64,000 bases of DNA from Streptomyces melanogenes (GTDB taxonomy: Bacteria > Actinomycetota > Actinomycetes > Streptomycetales > Streptomycetaceae). The notes below the pieces were generated by a model. It was not told where the DNA came from, searched no databases, and saw only the letters and a list, made by a program, of their open reading frames with translations. The first letter of the stretch is position 1; the number at the start of each line of letters is the position of its first letter. The stretch spans positions 109,568 to 173,567 of the forward strand of contig NZ_BMTS01000017.1 in the NCBI RefSeq assembly GCF_014649795.1. Direction: 5' to 3'. Positions 8,887-17,953 of this stretch are shown here, piece after piece. Made by a program: the position numbers and the translations under genes.

Positions 8887-9264
8887 ATGACCGTCACGGA
8901 GGCCGCGGCCGAGCGGCTGGTCCGCATCGGCGAGGTGGCACGGGGTGCCGGCGTCTCCGTACGCGCCGTGCGCTACTACGAGCAGCAGGGGCTGCTCATC
9001 GCGGAGCGCAGCCCATCCGGTCAGCGCCTCTACCGGCAGGACGCCATCCCCCTGGTCCGCTTCTTCCAGCAGATGTTCGCCGCCGGCCTGACCAGCCGAA
9101 GGATTACGGAACTCCTGCCGTGTTGGGACTCCGGGCACACCGACGCCGAGCAACGAGCCATGCTGCGCGCCGAGCGCGACCGTATCCAGGCCAAGGTCGA
9201 CGACTTGCAGGCCGCCCTGGACCGCCTCGACGAGGTCATCGCCATCACGGACACGCACCCGTAG
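8887..9264 (+). CDS. MerR family transcriptional regulator
   Basis: A 125-residue MerR-type activator/repressor. The N-terminal winged helix (RIGEVARGAGVSVRAVRYYEQQGLL, then RSPSGQRLYRQDAIPLVRFFQQM) occupies residues 10-85, followed by a dimerising coiled coil (AERDRIQAKVDDLQAALDRLDEVIA). I chose ATG 8887, with AAAGGA at -10, over an upstream in-frame GTG. No C-terminal metal-binding cysteine loop is present, so the signal is likely organic or redox. It is divergent from the SDR gene and the two share a dyad operator. Confidence 0.92.
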   Translation: MTVTEAAAERLVRIGEVARGAGVSVRAVRYYEQQGLLIAERSPSGQRLYRQDAIPLVRFFQQMFAAGLTSRRITELLPCWDSGHTDAEQRAMLRAERDRIQAKVDDLQAALDRLDEVIAITDTHP

Positions 9265-9310
9265 GCGCGGTCGGTCGGACACGGAGTTCGGGCGGCTGGG
9301 TCGCTTCAGA

Positions 9311-9658
9311 TCAGAAGCCGTTGAAGTAGAGGAGTGACGCCCTGATGGGCAGTTCCTGTGGTGCGTCTACTTCCACTCGAATCGTCACACTGCCGTCGTC
9401 ATGGGGCACCACGTTGTGGACGGTAATGCGTCCTCCCCCCAGGAAGGGCTTGTTGTCATCGGGGTTGAGTTCCGTCGCAGAAACGAACACCCGACTGTTG
9501 GCGTCAACGTTCGGCTGGCCCAGATCGCGGTTGAAAATTCCCTGGCCGCGGAGAAAGTAGGCAGCAGCTCCCTGCTTTGGGAGGGCGGCGACATCTCCAG
9601 TTGGTTCGTTCACGATGGGCTGGATAACTTCAGCATTCTCGTCCCTGTCCACACTCAT
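9311..9658 (-). CDS. Hypothetical protein, predicted beta-rich
   Basis: A 115-residue acidic protein starting at ATG with GGAG upstream. The N-terminal third is polar and probably flexible. The rest alternates strands and turns (RVFVSATELNP, GGGRITVHNVVPHDDGSVTIRVEVDAPQEL, PIRASLLYFNGF), consistent with a beta-sandwich. There is no signal peptide. I do not recognise a family. Its GC content and codon use appear slightly lower than in its neighbours. Confidence 0.7.
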   Translation of the reverse strand: MSVDRDENAEVIQPIVNEPTGDVAALPKQGAAAYFLRGQGIFNRDLGQPNVDANSRVFVSATELNPDDNKPFLGGGRITVHNVVPHDDGSVTIRVEVDAPQELPIRASLLYFNGF

Positions 9659-10210
9659 GGGCTCCGCCTTTCGAATTGACGGGTCGGAGGTAGGGATCGG
9701 ATCCTTCCCTTACCCGGCAGGCCGGGTGACTCCCCAGTCCACCCGAACTCGGCATCCCTCACTCCCATCCATCCGCCGCTTCATCCGTTCGGCGCAAGCA
9801 GAAATGATTCCCCATTGCCCGGGCGGACTTCCCGCCTGGCCGACCTGGAGCGCGCCGCGTTCACCGAGTGCCGTCTCGAGGTGCTCGGCCGCCACCTCCA
9901 CCTCGCGCGACACGACCACACCACCGGCCACGCCCCGATCTGGTCGAGGTCCGTCAGCGACGCGCGCTGAACGACCCGGGGCGGAGCGAACTGCCGCCCG
10001 TGCGACGGAATGGGACTGGCGCGTATCGGCTACTCATGTGAGTGCCACTCTTCAAACATCAAAATAGTCCCTTCGTGTGAAATTCCGTCAATCCGCTTCC
10101 GAAATGCAACCGGAGGCGTGGACTCTCGTTCGTGAAGGCGCAGTTCTCGGACTCGGAGAAGTGACTCACCCCAACGACACTGCGGCGCGACCGCAGCGGA
10201 AGGAGACCCC
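9659..10210. other. Intergenic region without a supportable gene
   Basis: About 550 bp. A short plus-strand stretch near 9830-9970 (LADLERAAFTECRLEVLGRHL) looks coding-like but has neither start nor ribosome binding site, so it may be the tail of a decayed gene. From about 10035 the base composition is AT-richer, which would fit the promoter of the secreted protein at 10211. Nothing else is seen. Confidence 0.35.
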
Positions 10211-10561
10211 ATGTTCCCGCTCAAACGCCTGGCGCAACTCGGGGTGACAGCAACTGCGACAACAGCCCTCATCTTCGGACTCTCCGCCAACGCCGAAGCG
10301 GCAAACGGCACTTTGACCCTCAGGTATCCCAACGGCGCCACCATTAACGTCACCAACCGGGCCAACTTCATCTGCTTCGCCATCCAGGGAGCGGCGGGGG
10401 CAGTCAACAGGACCGACGCAAACGCCTTCTTCTATCCGGATGGGTCCTGCTCCGGCGCGGCGACCCTGGTCGTCCCGCCCAACGGCAGCTCCGAGTTCGC
10501 GCCCCAGAACGGCTTGGTCTTCCGCCCTGTAGCCGACGGACAGGCCGGGCCCCACACCTGA
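10211..10561 (+). CDS. Small secreted hypothetical protein
   Basis: A 116-residue precursor with a clear Sec signal peptide (MFPLKRLAQLGVTATATTALIFGLSANAEA, cleavage likely after AEA near residue 30). The mature part is about 85 residues, beta-rich, with two cysteines (FICFAIQ and DGSCSGA) that could form a disulfide. The start has GGAAGGAG upstream. Family unknown; it is a typical small extracellular actinobacterial protein. A hairpin directly downstream at 10573 makes it monocistronic. Confidence 0.75.
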   Translation: MFPLKRLAQLGVTATATTALIFGLSANAEAANGTLTLRYPNGATINVTNRANFICFAIQGAAGAVNRTDANAFFYPDGSCSGAATLVVPPNGSSEFAPQNGLVFRPVADGQAGPHT

Positions 10562-10572
10562 GTTCCACTCCA

Positions 10573-10619
10573 AGCGTTCACCTGAGCCCCCGGCCGAAGA
10601 AGGTCAGGGGCTCAACGCT
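10573..10619 (+). terminator. Hairpin terminator
   Basis: TGAGCCCC and GGGGCTCA pair around a 16-nt loop, and the flanking AGCGTT/AACGCT extends the stem after a small bulge. It follows the secreted protein gene. Confidence 0.6.
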
Positions 10620-10739
10620 GTGCAGTGGCGTGCCTGGGCCGCAGCCACGCCAACACCCCTGGTTGACCTACGAAAACCACGAAAGTCGAGTCCCGGGCAA
10701 CCTCTGAGCTCACATCAGGCGTCGATGAGGTGAACGCGC

Positions 10740-10763
10740 ATCGAGGTACGTATCGAGGTACGT
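10740..10763. repeat. Two tandem copies of a 12-bp unit
   Basis: The unit ATCGAGGTACGT occurs twice in immediate succession about 165 bp upstream of the FG-GAP gene. It may be a binding site or a simple duplication. Confidence 0.6.
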
Positions 10764-10928
10764 ACTGACCGGCTTCGCTCCAGGGGCCCTCAGTCGCGGG
10801 GCACAAAGACCTCGTTCCGGAATATTTCATTGCATAGGGCGTACAACCGTCCGTTCTCCTCAAGGGTCTTGGTGGGTGTCACGTGCTCCGCCACCACCCG
10901 CACTTCCTTCTCCGAGGAGACTCCTTCC

Positions 10929-13097
10929 ATGTCACGCACCCGCGCCCGCACGCCCCGGTTCCGGCTGACCGCCGCCGTCGCCGTCGTCCTGGCCGCCACC
11001 ACCGTCGGCACGCTCGCCGGCCCGGCCGGCGCCGCAACGGCAACCCCCACCGGTGCGGCCGCAGTCGCGCAACAGGGCGCCAGGGACGGGGTCTTCCCGT
11101 TCCTCAACAGCGTCCTCGCGACCGCTGGGCCCAGCGGGTTCCTCGCCGTCCGGACGGACGACGTCGTCTGGACGCGGTACGCGGACGGCTCCACCACCAC
11201 GTTCCCGAAGAACCCTGCCGTCACCTACCGGGGCGCCGCCGGAGCCGACGTCGTCGTGGCGAGCGAGGGAACCCGCCACACCGTCCACGACATGGCCAAG
11301 GGCGGCGACCCGGTCGTCATCGACAGCCCCTACCAGCTGCGCGAGGTCAACGGCTCGACGCTCGTGATGGCCGACCCGGCCACCAAGGAGCTCCACCTCG
11401 TGAGCCGGGCACCCGGTGGCGAGGTCGTCGACCGCAAGGTGACGGGGATGCCGGCCGGAGTGCCCTGGGAGTTCTACGGCTCCACGCCCGGTACGGTCGC
11501 CGTGCAGACCTCGGCGTCGGACGGCTTCCGTCTCGCCCTGGTCGACGTGGCCACGGCCGCCGCCGTCGAGACGTACGACCTCACCCGCTACAGCAGCTTC
11601 GCGCAGGTCACGCCCGACCACGTGCTCTGGGAGTCGGCAACCGGCCAGACCAAGATCGTGGACCGGAAGACCAAGCAGGCCCAGACCCTGCCCTACAGAG
11701 CGCAGATCGTCCTGGGCGGCGACTGGCTGGCGATCACGAGCGACGACAAGGTCATCGTCGACGGGGTCACCTACCCCAACAAGCCGATCGTCCTCAAGTC
11801 GCTGAAGGACGGCCGCAAGGTCCCGCTCCTCGACCTCGCGAGCCGCGTGGCCGCGGTCGGCGACGGCACACTCCTGGTGTCCGGCGGCACCTTCGCGCAG
11901 GGCCAAGGCCTCTTCCGTATCTCGCCCGACGCGGGCGGCACCCCGGTGGCCACCATGATCGGGGACGCGCACAATCCCCTGGAAATGGTCTTGGAGGGGG
12001 CGAACGTTCCGAGCGTCTTCCGCTTCGACGGCACCGACAAGCGCGTGACCTGGGAGACCAACCAGCCGGACCTGGGCGTCGCGCTGGAGCTGACCCACGT
12101 GGCCACCGGCCGCAAGGTGTCGCTGTGGAGTTACTACGACACCTTCATCGGCTGGAACGGCTACCTCGACCAGATGACCGGCGCCTACAACGGCGCATAC
12201 ACCTGGAAGATGACCGCCCACCCGGCGACCGGGGTCGGCCCCGCCGCCGTGAAGACCGGCACCACCACGGTGGACCGCGGCACCGCGCCGCGCGACTTCA
12301 ACGACAACGCGCACGCGGACGCCCTCGTCCGCGACAGCTCGGGCAACCTCTCCGCGTACGACCTCAGCCAGCTGCGCGCCATGGGCAACAGCTCCGACTG
12401 CCATGAGGAGGGCTGCCCGCCGGTCGTCCACGACCCGAAGCCGGACGTGCTGGGCACCGGCTGGAACACGTACACGCTGATGGCCTCCCCCGGAAACGTG
12501 GCGGGTTCAGCCTCGGACGATGTCGTCGGCCGGGACCGCGACGGCGTGCTGTGGCTCCACCGGAGCGACCACCAAAAGCTCCTGCCCCGCACGAAGATAG
12601 GCGGCGGCTGGAACGTCTACAACCAGATCACCGGCGGGTCCGACCTGAACGGCGACGGCCGGGGCGATCTCCTCGCCACCGACAAGGATGGCGTGCTGTG
12701 GTTCTACGCCTCCACCGGCGACGCCGCCGCCCCCTTCAAGACCCGTCAGAAGATCGGCGGCGGCTGGGACACCTACAACCTCCTCACCGCCCCGGGCAAC
12801 ATCGCGGGCGCCTCCGGCGGCGACCTCCTCGCCCGCGACAAGGACGGCGTCCTCTGGCTCTACCTGGGCAAGGGCGACGGCACCTTCACCGCCCGCCGCA
12901 AGGTCGGCGGCGGCTGGCAGAAGTACACCCACATCATCCCGGCGGGCAGGAACGGCAAGGGCGTGGCCGACCTCTACGCCATCGGCGCCTCCGGCTCCGC
13001 GCTCTACTCCGGCCGCGACAGCACGACCAGCCCCTTCGAAGCGGCGTACCCCCTGCCCCTGCGCAGCGACTCCACCCGCTTCAGCACCTTCTTCTGA
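10929..13097 (+). CDS. Secreted FG-GAP/VCBS-repeat protein
   Basis: A 722-residue exported protein. The Arg-rich signal peptide (MSRTRARTPRFRLTAAVAVVLAATTVG, ending GPAGAA) may be Tat or Sec. Residues about 40-450 form beta-propeller-like strands without an obvious enzyme motif. The C-terminal 250 residues hold FG-GAP/VCBS-type repeats with calcium-loop cores (DLNGDGRGDLLA, FNDNAHADALVR) and the recurring KIGGGWxxYN...DKDGVLW unit. Such propellers bind ligands or partners outside the cell. I chose ATG 10929, preceded by GAGGAG; the frame opens earlier at 10830. A strong hairpin downstream separates it from the convergent SARP gene. Confidence 0.85.
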   Translation: MSRTRARTPRFRLTAAVAVVLAATTVGTLAGPAGAATATPTGAAAVAQQGARDGVFPFLNSVLATAGPSGFLAVRTDDVVWTRYADGSTTTFPKNPAVTYRGAAGADVVVASEGTRHTVHDMAKGGDPVVIDSPYQLREVNGSTLVMADPATKELHLVSRAPGGEVVDRKVTGMPAGVPWEFYGSTPGTVAVQTSASDGFRLALVDVATAAAVETYDLTRYSSFAQVTPDHVLWESATGQTKIVDRKTKQAQTLPYRAQIVLGGDWLAITSDDKVIVDGVTYPNKPIVLKSLKDGRKVPLLDLASRVAAVGDGTLLVSGGTFAQGQGLFRISPDAGGTPVATMIGDAHNPLEMVLEGANVPSVFRFDGTDKRVTWETNQPDLGVALELTHVATGRKVSLWSYYDTFIGWNGYLDQMTGAYNGAYTWKMTAHPATGVGPAAVKTGTTTVDRGTAPRDFNDNAHADALVRDSSGNLSAYDLSQLRAMGNSSDCHEEGCPPVVHDPKPDVLGTGWNTYTLMASPGNVAGSASDDVVGRDRDGVLWLHRSDHQKLLPRTKIGGGWNVYNQITGGSDLNGDGRGDLLATDKDGVLWFYASTGDAAAPFKTRQKIGGGWDTYNLLTAPGNIAGASGGDLLARDKDGVLWLYLGKGDGTFTARRKVGGGWQKYTHIIPAGRNGKGVADLYAIGASGSALYSGRDSTTSPFEAAYPLPLRSDSTRFSTFF

Positions 13098-13179
13098 CCC
13101 TGCCTCACGCCTTCGCCTGTTCCCGGCCGAAGGGGCGCCTCGAACCGGCCGGGCCTCGGGACGCCGCCTGACCGCTGTT

Positions 13180-13204
13180 GGGGCACCGCCGTGGGCGGTG
13201 CCCC
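13180..13204. terminator. Bidirectional hairpin terminator
   Basis: Perfect 11-bp arms (GGGGCACCGCC and GGCGGTGCCCC) around a GTG loop, between the convergent FG-GAP and SARP genes. Confidence 0.75.
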
Positions 13205-13247
13205 TCCCCCCGGAGCCACGTCGAGCGGAGACCACCGTCACGGCGCC

Positions 13248-16181
13248 TCACGGTGACGATGGTCGCGCCGGCGCTTGCGTCTGGTTCATGTCGCCGATCA
13301 GCTGCCACAGCCGCAGCGCCCGGCCTCGGTGCTGGTCTGCCAGGTGGTGGTCGCCGGCGGCTGCGGCCAGGTCGCCGATCAGTTGCCAGCAGGTGGCCTC
13401 GTCCTGGCGGTCGCCGTGGCGGTGGAACAGACCCGCCGCGCGCTCCAGCGCCGGACTCGCCCGGTCCCGGTCGTGCTGACCGGCGTACACGCGGCCGACT
13501 TCCAGGAGCGCGTACGCGGCGCACCGCTCGTCGGCCAGTTCCTCGAACGTGGCCAACGCCTGCCGCAGGCAGCGCAGCGCCTCGTCGGGATTGCCGCGCC
13601 GATCGTGCAGGCGGCTGAACCGCCGCAGCACGACGGCCACCCGATGCCCATCGCCCAGCGCCCTGGCCTGGCTCAGGGCCCCGTCGAACCAGAACCCCGC
13701 CTCGTCGAGTTCGCCCTGCATGAGCTTCATCACGGCCATGGAGCAGGACAGTTGCGCTTCGATGTGCCGGTCGCCCTCACCGGCCGCGATGGCCAGCGCG
13801 CGCTCGACCCGTTCGAGGGCTTCGTCGTCCCGGCCCTGTACCCGGCTGACCGTACTCAGCATGGCCATCGAAAGCGCCTCGCCGCGTTTGTCCCCACCGT
13901 CCTGGCACAGTCCGAGGGAGGACTCCAGGGCGTGGGTGGCCCGGTCGAACTCATCCTGATAGATGTGTAGTTGGCCAAGCCCGCGTAGCAGCACCGATGC
14001 GCCGCGCGCGTTGCCGGCGGCCTGCGCCGCGTCCAGCGCGAGCCGGTGCCCGTGCTGCCAGTCCTGGTACAGACACCGGTGGTCGTAGTAGGTCGCCGCG
14101 CCGGCCGCCAGCTCCCAGGCCAACTCGTCCAGGCCCCAGTCCACGGCCAGTTTCACCACGCCGAGCAGGTTGTCGCGTTCGGTGTCGAACCAGCCGGCCG
14201 GGTCCGCTAAAAGCCGGTCCACGACCCCGTCGGGCAGCGAACGGCGCGGCGCCAGACCAGGAGGGGTGGCCAGCAGCCCGCCCGGCAGCCGATCGGTACC
14301 GCGCCCGATCAGATCAAGCCAGACGGACAGCACCCGGATGATCGCGGCCCGCTTGTCCGCCGTCGGCAGCGGGGCGGCGATCTCCACGGCACAGGTCCGG
14401 ATCAGGTCGTGCAGCCGGTAGCGCGGCTCGCCGAGGGCGTCGGTGGCGGTCAGCCGGACCAGGCTGGCGTCGACGAGGGTGTCCAGCACCTCCTCGCCGT
14501 CCGCGCGGTCCAGAAGCGGACCGACCACCCAGCCGGGCAGGGTGTAGGCGCCGAGCAGACCCAGCAGGCTCAGCGCGCGCACCGCGTCGGCCGACAGCAG
14601 CCGCAGACTCAGCTCGACGCTGGCTCGTACGCTGAGGTCCCCGATCCTCAGCTCGGCCAGCCGCCGTGACTCATCCTCGATACGTTCCCGCAGCACCCGC
14701 AGCGACCAGGCCGGGCGGCCCGTGAGCTTGCCGCTGGCGATCCGGATGGCCAGCGGCAGGTTGCCGCAGCAGTCCAGGATCGCGTCGGCCTCCCCCGGCT
14801 CCCGCTCGACCCGCTGCCGCCCGACGATTCCGGTGAACAACTCCCGCGCCTCCGCCGGGCTCAGCACGTCCAGGTCGATGTGCCGAGCGCCGGGAAGCTG
14901 CGTCAGCAGGGTGCGGCTCGTGATCAACACGGCACAACCGTCCGCCGCGGGCAGCAAAGGCAGCACCTGATCGGCGTGACCGGCGTCGTCCAGCACCACC
15001 AGCATGCGACGGTCGGCCAGCAACGACCGGTAGAGCGCGGCCCGCTCGGACAGGCCGTTGGGGATCGCGCTGCCGGCGATCGAGAGCGCGCGCAGCGCCT
15101 CGGCCAGCATCAGCCCCGGGTCCCGCGGCTCGTCCGACGTCGCCGCGAGGTTGAGGTAGAGCTGGCCGTCGGGGAAGGCGGCGCTCGCCAGCCGCGCAGC
15201 GTGCGTCACCAGGCTGGACTTGCCGACACCGGGGCCGCCCACGATGACGGCCACCGGGGCCCGGTTCACCGCCGACCCGTCGAGCAGTCCGGCGATCTCG
15301 GCCAGCGCCTCGGCCCGGCCCACGAAGTCGGCGACGTCGAGAGGAAGTTGGCGCACCGGCATCGCCATGTCCGGCCGGGCGGCCGCCGCGCCGGGGCTCG
15401 CCGGTAGTACGTCTAAGGAACGGCTTTCCTGGACCGGAGCCGCCAGGGTGGGATCTGCCGTGAGGATACGCTGGTGCAGTGCCTGGAGCGGCGGGGTGGG
15501 ATCGACCCCGAGTTCCTCGGCCAGTGTCCGACGCAGCCGCTCGTACACCTGCAGTGCCTCGCCTTGTCGCCGACATCGGTAGAGGGCGACTATCAGGTGT
15601 TCGGCGACATGCTCGTCGAAGGGGTCCTCACGGAGCAGAGCGGTCAGCTCCTCGATGACCTCGCGATGACGCCCCAGGTCAAGTTCGACGGCCAGGCACT
15701 GTTTGTGCGTGGCCGCGCGTTTCTCGTTCAGCCGTGCCGCGTCGATCTCCAGGACCCCGCTGGAGATGTCGGCCAGGGCCTTCCCGCGCCAGCAGGCCAG
15801 CGCCCGCCGCAGCGCGGCCGCCGTCTCGAACGGAACCGTGTGCCCTTCGGCGAGGGACCGCTCGTGGTCGAACTCCAGCAGGTCGAGCTGGTGCCGGGCC
15901 AGGTGGATCTCATAGCCGCCGCGCCGGGTGCTGATCAGGGAGTCGGGCGCTCCGCATGCTGCGAGGTTGCGGCGCAGCCCGGAGACAGCGTCCTGGATCT
16001 GACGGACCGCGGTGGCGGGCGCGTTCTTGTCCCACATCACGGCGACCAGCCGTTCCCTGGGGACGATGTTGTTGGCCTCGAGCAGAAGTGCCGCCAGCAT
16101 CTTGGCCTGCCTCGGCCCGTTGAACCGGACCGCCTGTCCGCTGATCTGGGCGTGTAACGGCCCCAGCACGCCGAATCTCAT
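13248..16181 (-). CDS. AfsR/SARP family transcriptional regulator with NB-ARC and TPR domains
   Basis: A 977-residue AfsR-like regulator. Residues 1-95 are an OmpR-type winged helix (MRFGVLGPLHAQISGQAVRF, then RQAKMLAALLLEANNIV). Residues 95-245 are the bacterial transcriptional activation domain (LEFDHERSLAEG to LAEELGVDPTPPLQ). A P-loop (VGGPGVGKSSL, about residue 313) opens an NB-ARC ATPase with a VLDDAGHADQVLPLL Walker B region. The last 350 residues are tetratricopeptide repeats. AfsR-like proteins activate secondary-metabolite genes, usually under ATP and phosphorylation control. No large biosynthetic cluster lies next to it here, so its targets are unclear. Heptameric direct repeats just upstream suggest autoregulation. 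Confidence 0.93.
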   Translation of the reverse strand: MRFGVLGPLHAQISGQAVRFNGPRQAKMLAALLLEANNIVPRERLVAVMWDKNAPATAVRQIQDAVSGLRRNLAACGAPDSLISTRRGGYEIHLARHQLDLLEFDHERSLAEGHTVPFETAAALRRALACWRGKALADISSGVLEIDAARLNEKRAATHKQCLAVELDLGRHREVIEELTALLREDPFDEHVAEHLIVALYRCRRQGEALQVYERLRRTLAEELGVDPTPPLQALHQRILTADPTLAAPVQESRSLDVLPASPGAAAARPDMAMPVRQLPLDVADFVGRAEALAEIAGLLDGSAVNRAPVAVIVGGPGVGKSSLVTHAARLASAAFPDGQLYLNLAATSDEPRDPGLMLAEALRALSIAGSAIPNGLSERAALYRSLLADRRMLVVLDDAGHADQVLPLLPAADGCAVLITSRTLLTQLPGARHIDLDVLSPAEARELFTGIVGRQRVEREPGEADAILDCCGNLPLAIRIASGKLTGRPAWSLRVLRERIEDESRRLAELRIGDLSVRASVELSLRLLSADAVRALSLLGLLGAYTLPGWVVGPLLDRADGEEVLDTLVDASLVRLTATDALGEPRYRLHDLIRTCAVEIAAPLPTADKRAAIIRVLSVWLDLIGRGTDRLPGGLLATPPGLAPRRSLPDGVVDRLLADPAGWFDTERDNLLGVVKLAVDWGLDELAWELAAGAATYYDHRCLYQDWQHGHRLALDAAQAAGNARGASVLLRGLGQLHIYQDEFDRATHALESSLGLCQDGGDKRGEALSMAMLSTVSRVQGRDDEALERVERALAIAAGEGDRHIEAQLSCSMAVMKLMQGELDEAGFWFDGALSQARALGDGHRVAVVLRRFSRLHDRRGNPDEALRCLRQALATFEELADERCAAYALLEVGRVYAGQHDRDRASPALERAAGLFHRHGDRQDEATCWQLIGDLAAAAGDHHLADQHRGRALRLWQLIGDMNQTQAPARPSSP

Positions 16182-16568
16182 GCATCCCCCGGCACGTGAA
16201 GATTGACGCCGACCCCCTGGCTGACCTTGCGTTAGGACGAATCTAGGACGACCGACGGACCCACGTCCATACGCTCACCGTAGAGGTGCTCACCGAACGG
16301 CGGGATGTTCCCCCAGGGTCCAGAAGGAGAAGTGTCTTGAACCTGCCTAGGACGTTTCTCGCTGGGATCGCCTACGACCGTCCATACATTGGGCGCACAT
16401 CCGGCTCGACTTCTACAGGATGAGCCCGGGGGAAGCGGCGCGGTCAGGCACTCGAGGTGCACGGCGCAACCGCCTGCCACCGATACCACGAGCAAGCAAG
16501 CGGATCGCTCGCGACTTCCTCACCGCCGCGGCGGCCCAGAACTGCCCCCAACACAGACAAGGATCACC
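16182..16568. other. Divergent promoter region between the SARP gene and a secreted protein gene
   Basis: About 390 bp. It contains the TAGGACG heptamers and no convincing gene. The plus-strand frame from 16389 lacks a ribosome binding site and continues into the signal peptide of the next gene, so it is not the true start. Confidence 0.4.
16233..16250. promoter_or_regulatory. SARP-type heptamer direct repeat (11-bp period)
   Basis: TAGGACG occurs at 16233-16239 and 16244-16250, exactly 11 bp apart, in the region ahead of the SARP gene. A third TAGGACG lies at 16348-16354. Direct heptamers with an 11-bp period next to a -10 box are the classic SARP binding arrangement. The link to this regulator is inferred. 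Confidence 0.5.
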
Positions 16569-17066
16569 ATGAGAATGCGATTCAAGGCCTCGCTGGCCGC
16601 CGCAGTTGCCACCGGCGCGCTGGTACTCGGCGGCACCGGCACCGCCAACGCTTCGGTGAACTGGGACTTCAAGTTCATCCAGAGCGGCAAGGACGGCTAC
16701 GGCCTCTACAACAACTACGACAGCTATGTACTCCAATCGACGCTGACCCAGAAGCCGACCTCGCCGTCCATCAACACCTGGCGCATCGTGTCCGTCGCCC
16801 CCGACACGGGCTACCCCAACGTCCAGATCAGGAACGACGCCACCGGACGGTGCATGCGCGCGATGAGCTCCAGCTCGGTCCAGATGAAGTCCTGCGACTC
16901 CAAGGACCCCTACGAGATCTGGGCCATGACGAGCACCTCGGTCGGTACCCAGTTCTTCAACTTCGGCGTGCGTTCCTGCCTGGACGAAGGCAACGGACAC
17001 CCCTACCTCTTCCACGAGGAAGGCTGCAACGCCACCAACCCGTACCAGGGCTGGATCCTGTACTGA
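16569..17066 (+). CDS. Small secreted ricin-like (beta-trefoil) protein
   Basis: A 165-residue exported protein with a Sec signal peptide (MRMRFKASLAAAVATGALVLGGTGTANA). The mature region has repeated elements such as YDSYVLQSTL, IRNDATGRCMRAMSSSSVQMKSCDSKDPYEIW and FNFGVRSCLDEGNGHPYLFHEEGC. Their Cys-containing GxCL/C-x-W spacing resembles the QxW repeats of ricin-type lectins. Start ATG 16569 follows AAGGA. It probably binds extracellular carbohydrate; no enzymatic motif is seen. Confidence 0.75.
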   Translation: MRMRFKASLAAAVATGALVLGGTGTANASVNWDFKFIQSGKDGYGLYNNYDSYVLQSTLTQKPTSPSINTWRIVSVAPDTGYPNVQIRNDATGRCMRAMSSSSVQMKSCDSKDPYEIWAMTSTSVGTQFFNFGVRSCLDEGNGHPYLFHEEGCNATNPYQGWILY

Positions 17067-17257
17067 CCCACCATGGCTGGTGACGCAAGTGACCGTGCCG
17101 GTCCTGGCCGGTACTCGAAGTCCGCTTCCCCGTCGCCATCGTCGCCGCTGAAGGTGAACTCCTCCAGCAGGCACTGGAACCGGAGGGTGACCTGACCTGG
17201 CCGGTCGTCGGCGTGGACCCCGTCAAACGCGCCACCAGCGCCCCCACATCCGGCTAG

Positions 17258-17776
17258 CAGCTGACCGCACTGGGCTTCGGGCGGACGAAGACGGAACGGG
17301 TGCCCGACAAGCTGCACTCCGGCACCTTCACGGTGGCTTCGGTCAACGTCGCTGCCCTCGCTCTGAATTCCTCCGGCGGAGCGGTCATCTGCCAGGGGGA
17401 CGCGGGCGGGCCCGCGCTTCGGGTGAAGGACGGCGGTGTCGAGCTGGCGGCCGTCCACTCGCGTTCCTGGTGGGGCGGCTGCCTGGGCTCCAGCGCAGCC
17501 GAGACCCGCACGGGCGCGGTCGACACCCGCGTCGACGACGTGGCCGCATGGATCGACCGAACAGTCGCCCAGGCAGCCACCGAACGCGTCGTGACCATCG
17601 AAACGGGGCGCATCCCGGGCACTTACGACGGCACCACCGGGTGCACCCACATCTTCCCCGGAGCCAGAACCGGCCTCTTCCTCTGCGGCTCCACCTACAC
17701 CCACGCCGTGTGGAACGACGGCCGGAGGCTCTGTTGCTGGTCGGCCGGGCCGACTCCAGGCTCGCGGACCAGTTGA
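17258..17776 (+). pseudogene. Remnant of a trypsin-like (S1) protease gene
   Basis: The open frame begins right after a TAG (17255-17257) and encodes only the C-terminal half of an S1 family protein: LTALGFGRTKTERVPDKLH, then SGGAVICQGDAGGPALRV around the nucleophile position, then AAVHSRSWWGGCLG and the final helix DDVAAWIDRTV. The usual GDSGGP reads GDAGGP, so the serine nucleophile is missing even in this part, and the N-terminal half with the catalytic His and Asp is absent. A Cys-containing tail (TGCTHIFPG...FLCGSTY) follows. I read it as a truncated relic of an inactive trypsin-like, possibly lectin-tailed, secreted protein. Confidence 0.6.
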
Positions 17777-17953
17777 GTACTGTGCCGGTCGCGTTGAGGC
17801 CGTTCTCCGCCGTTTTGCCACAAGAGCTGGGACAGCGCGTGCTGGGTCCTGGTCTGATTCGTTCGTCAGTTCGCCCGCCACCGGGGCGGGCCAGGAATGC
17901 GAACCGCGCGGCAGGCTCCTGAACCGGCCTGCCGCGCAGATCAGAGGGCGGGC

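Noticed and set aside
10932..12431. Antisense open frame of 499 codons over the FG-GAP gene
   Set aside because: Reverse-strand shadow; no start signal and no domain, while the plus-strand gene has a signal peptide and repeats.
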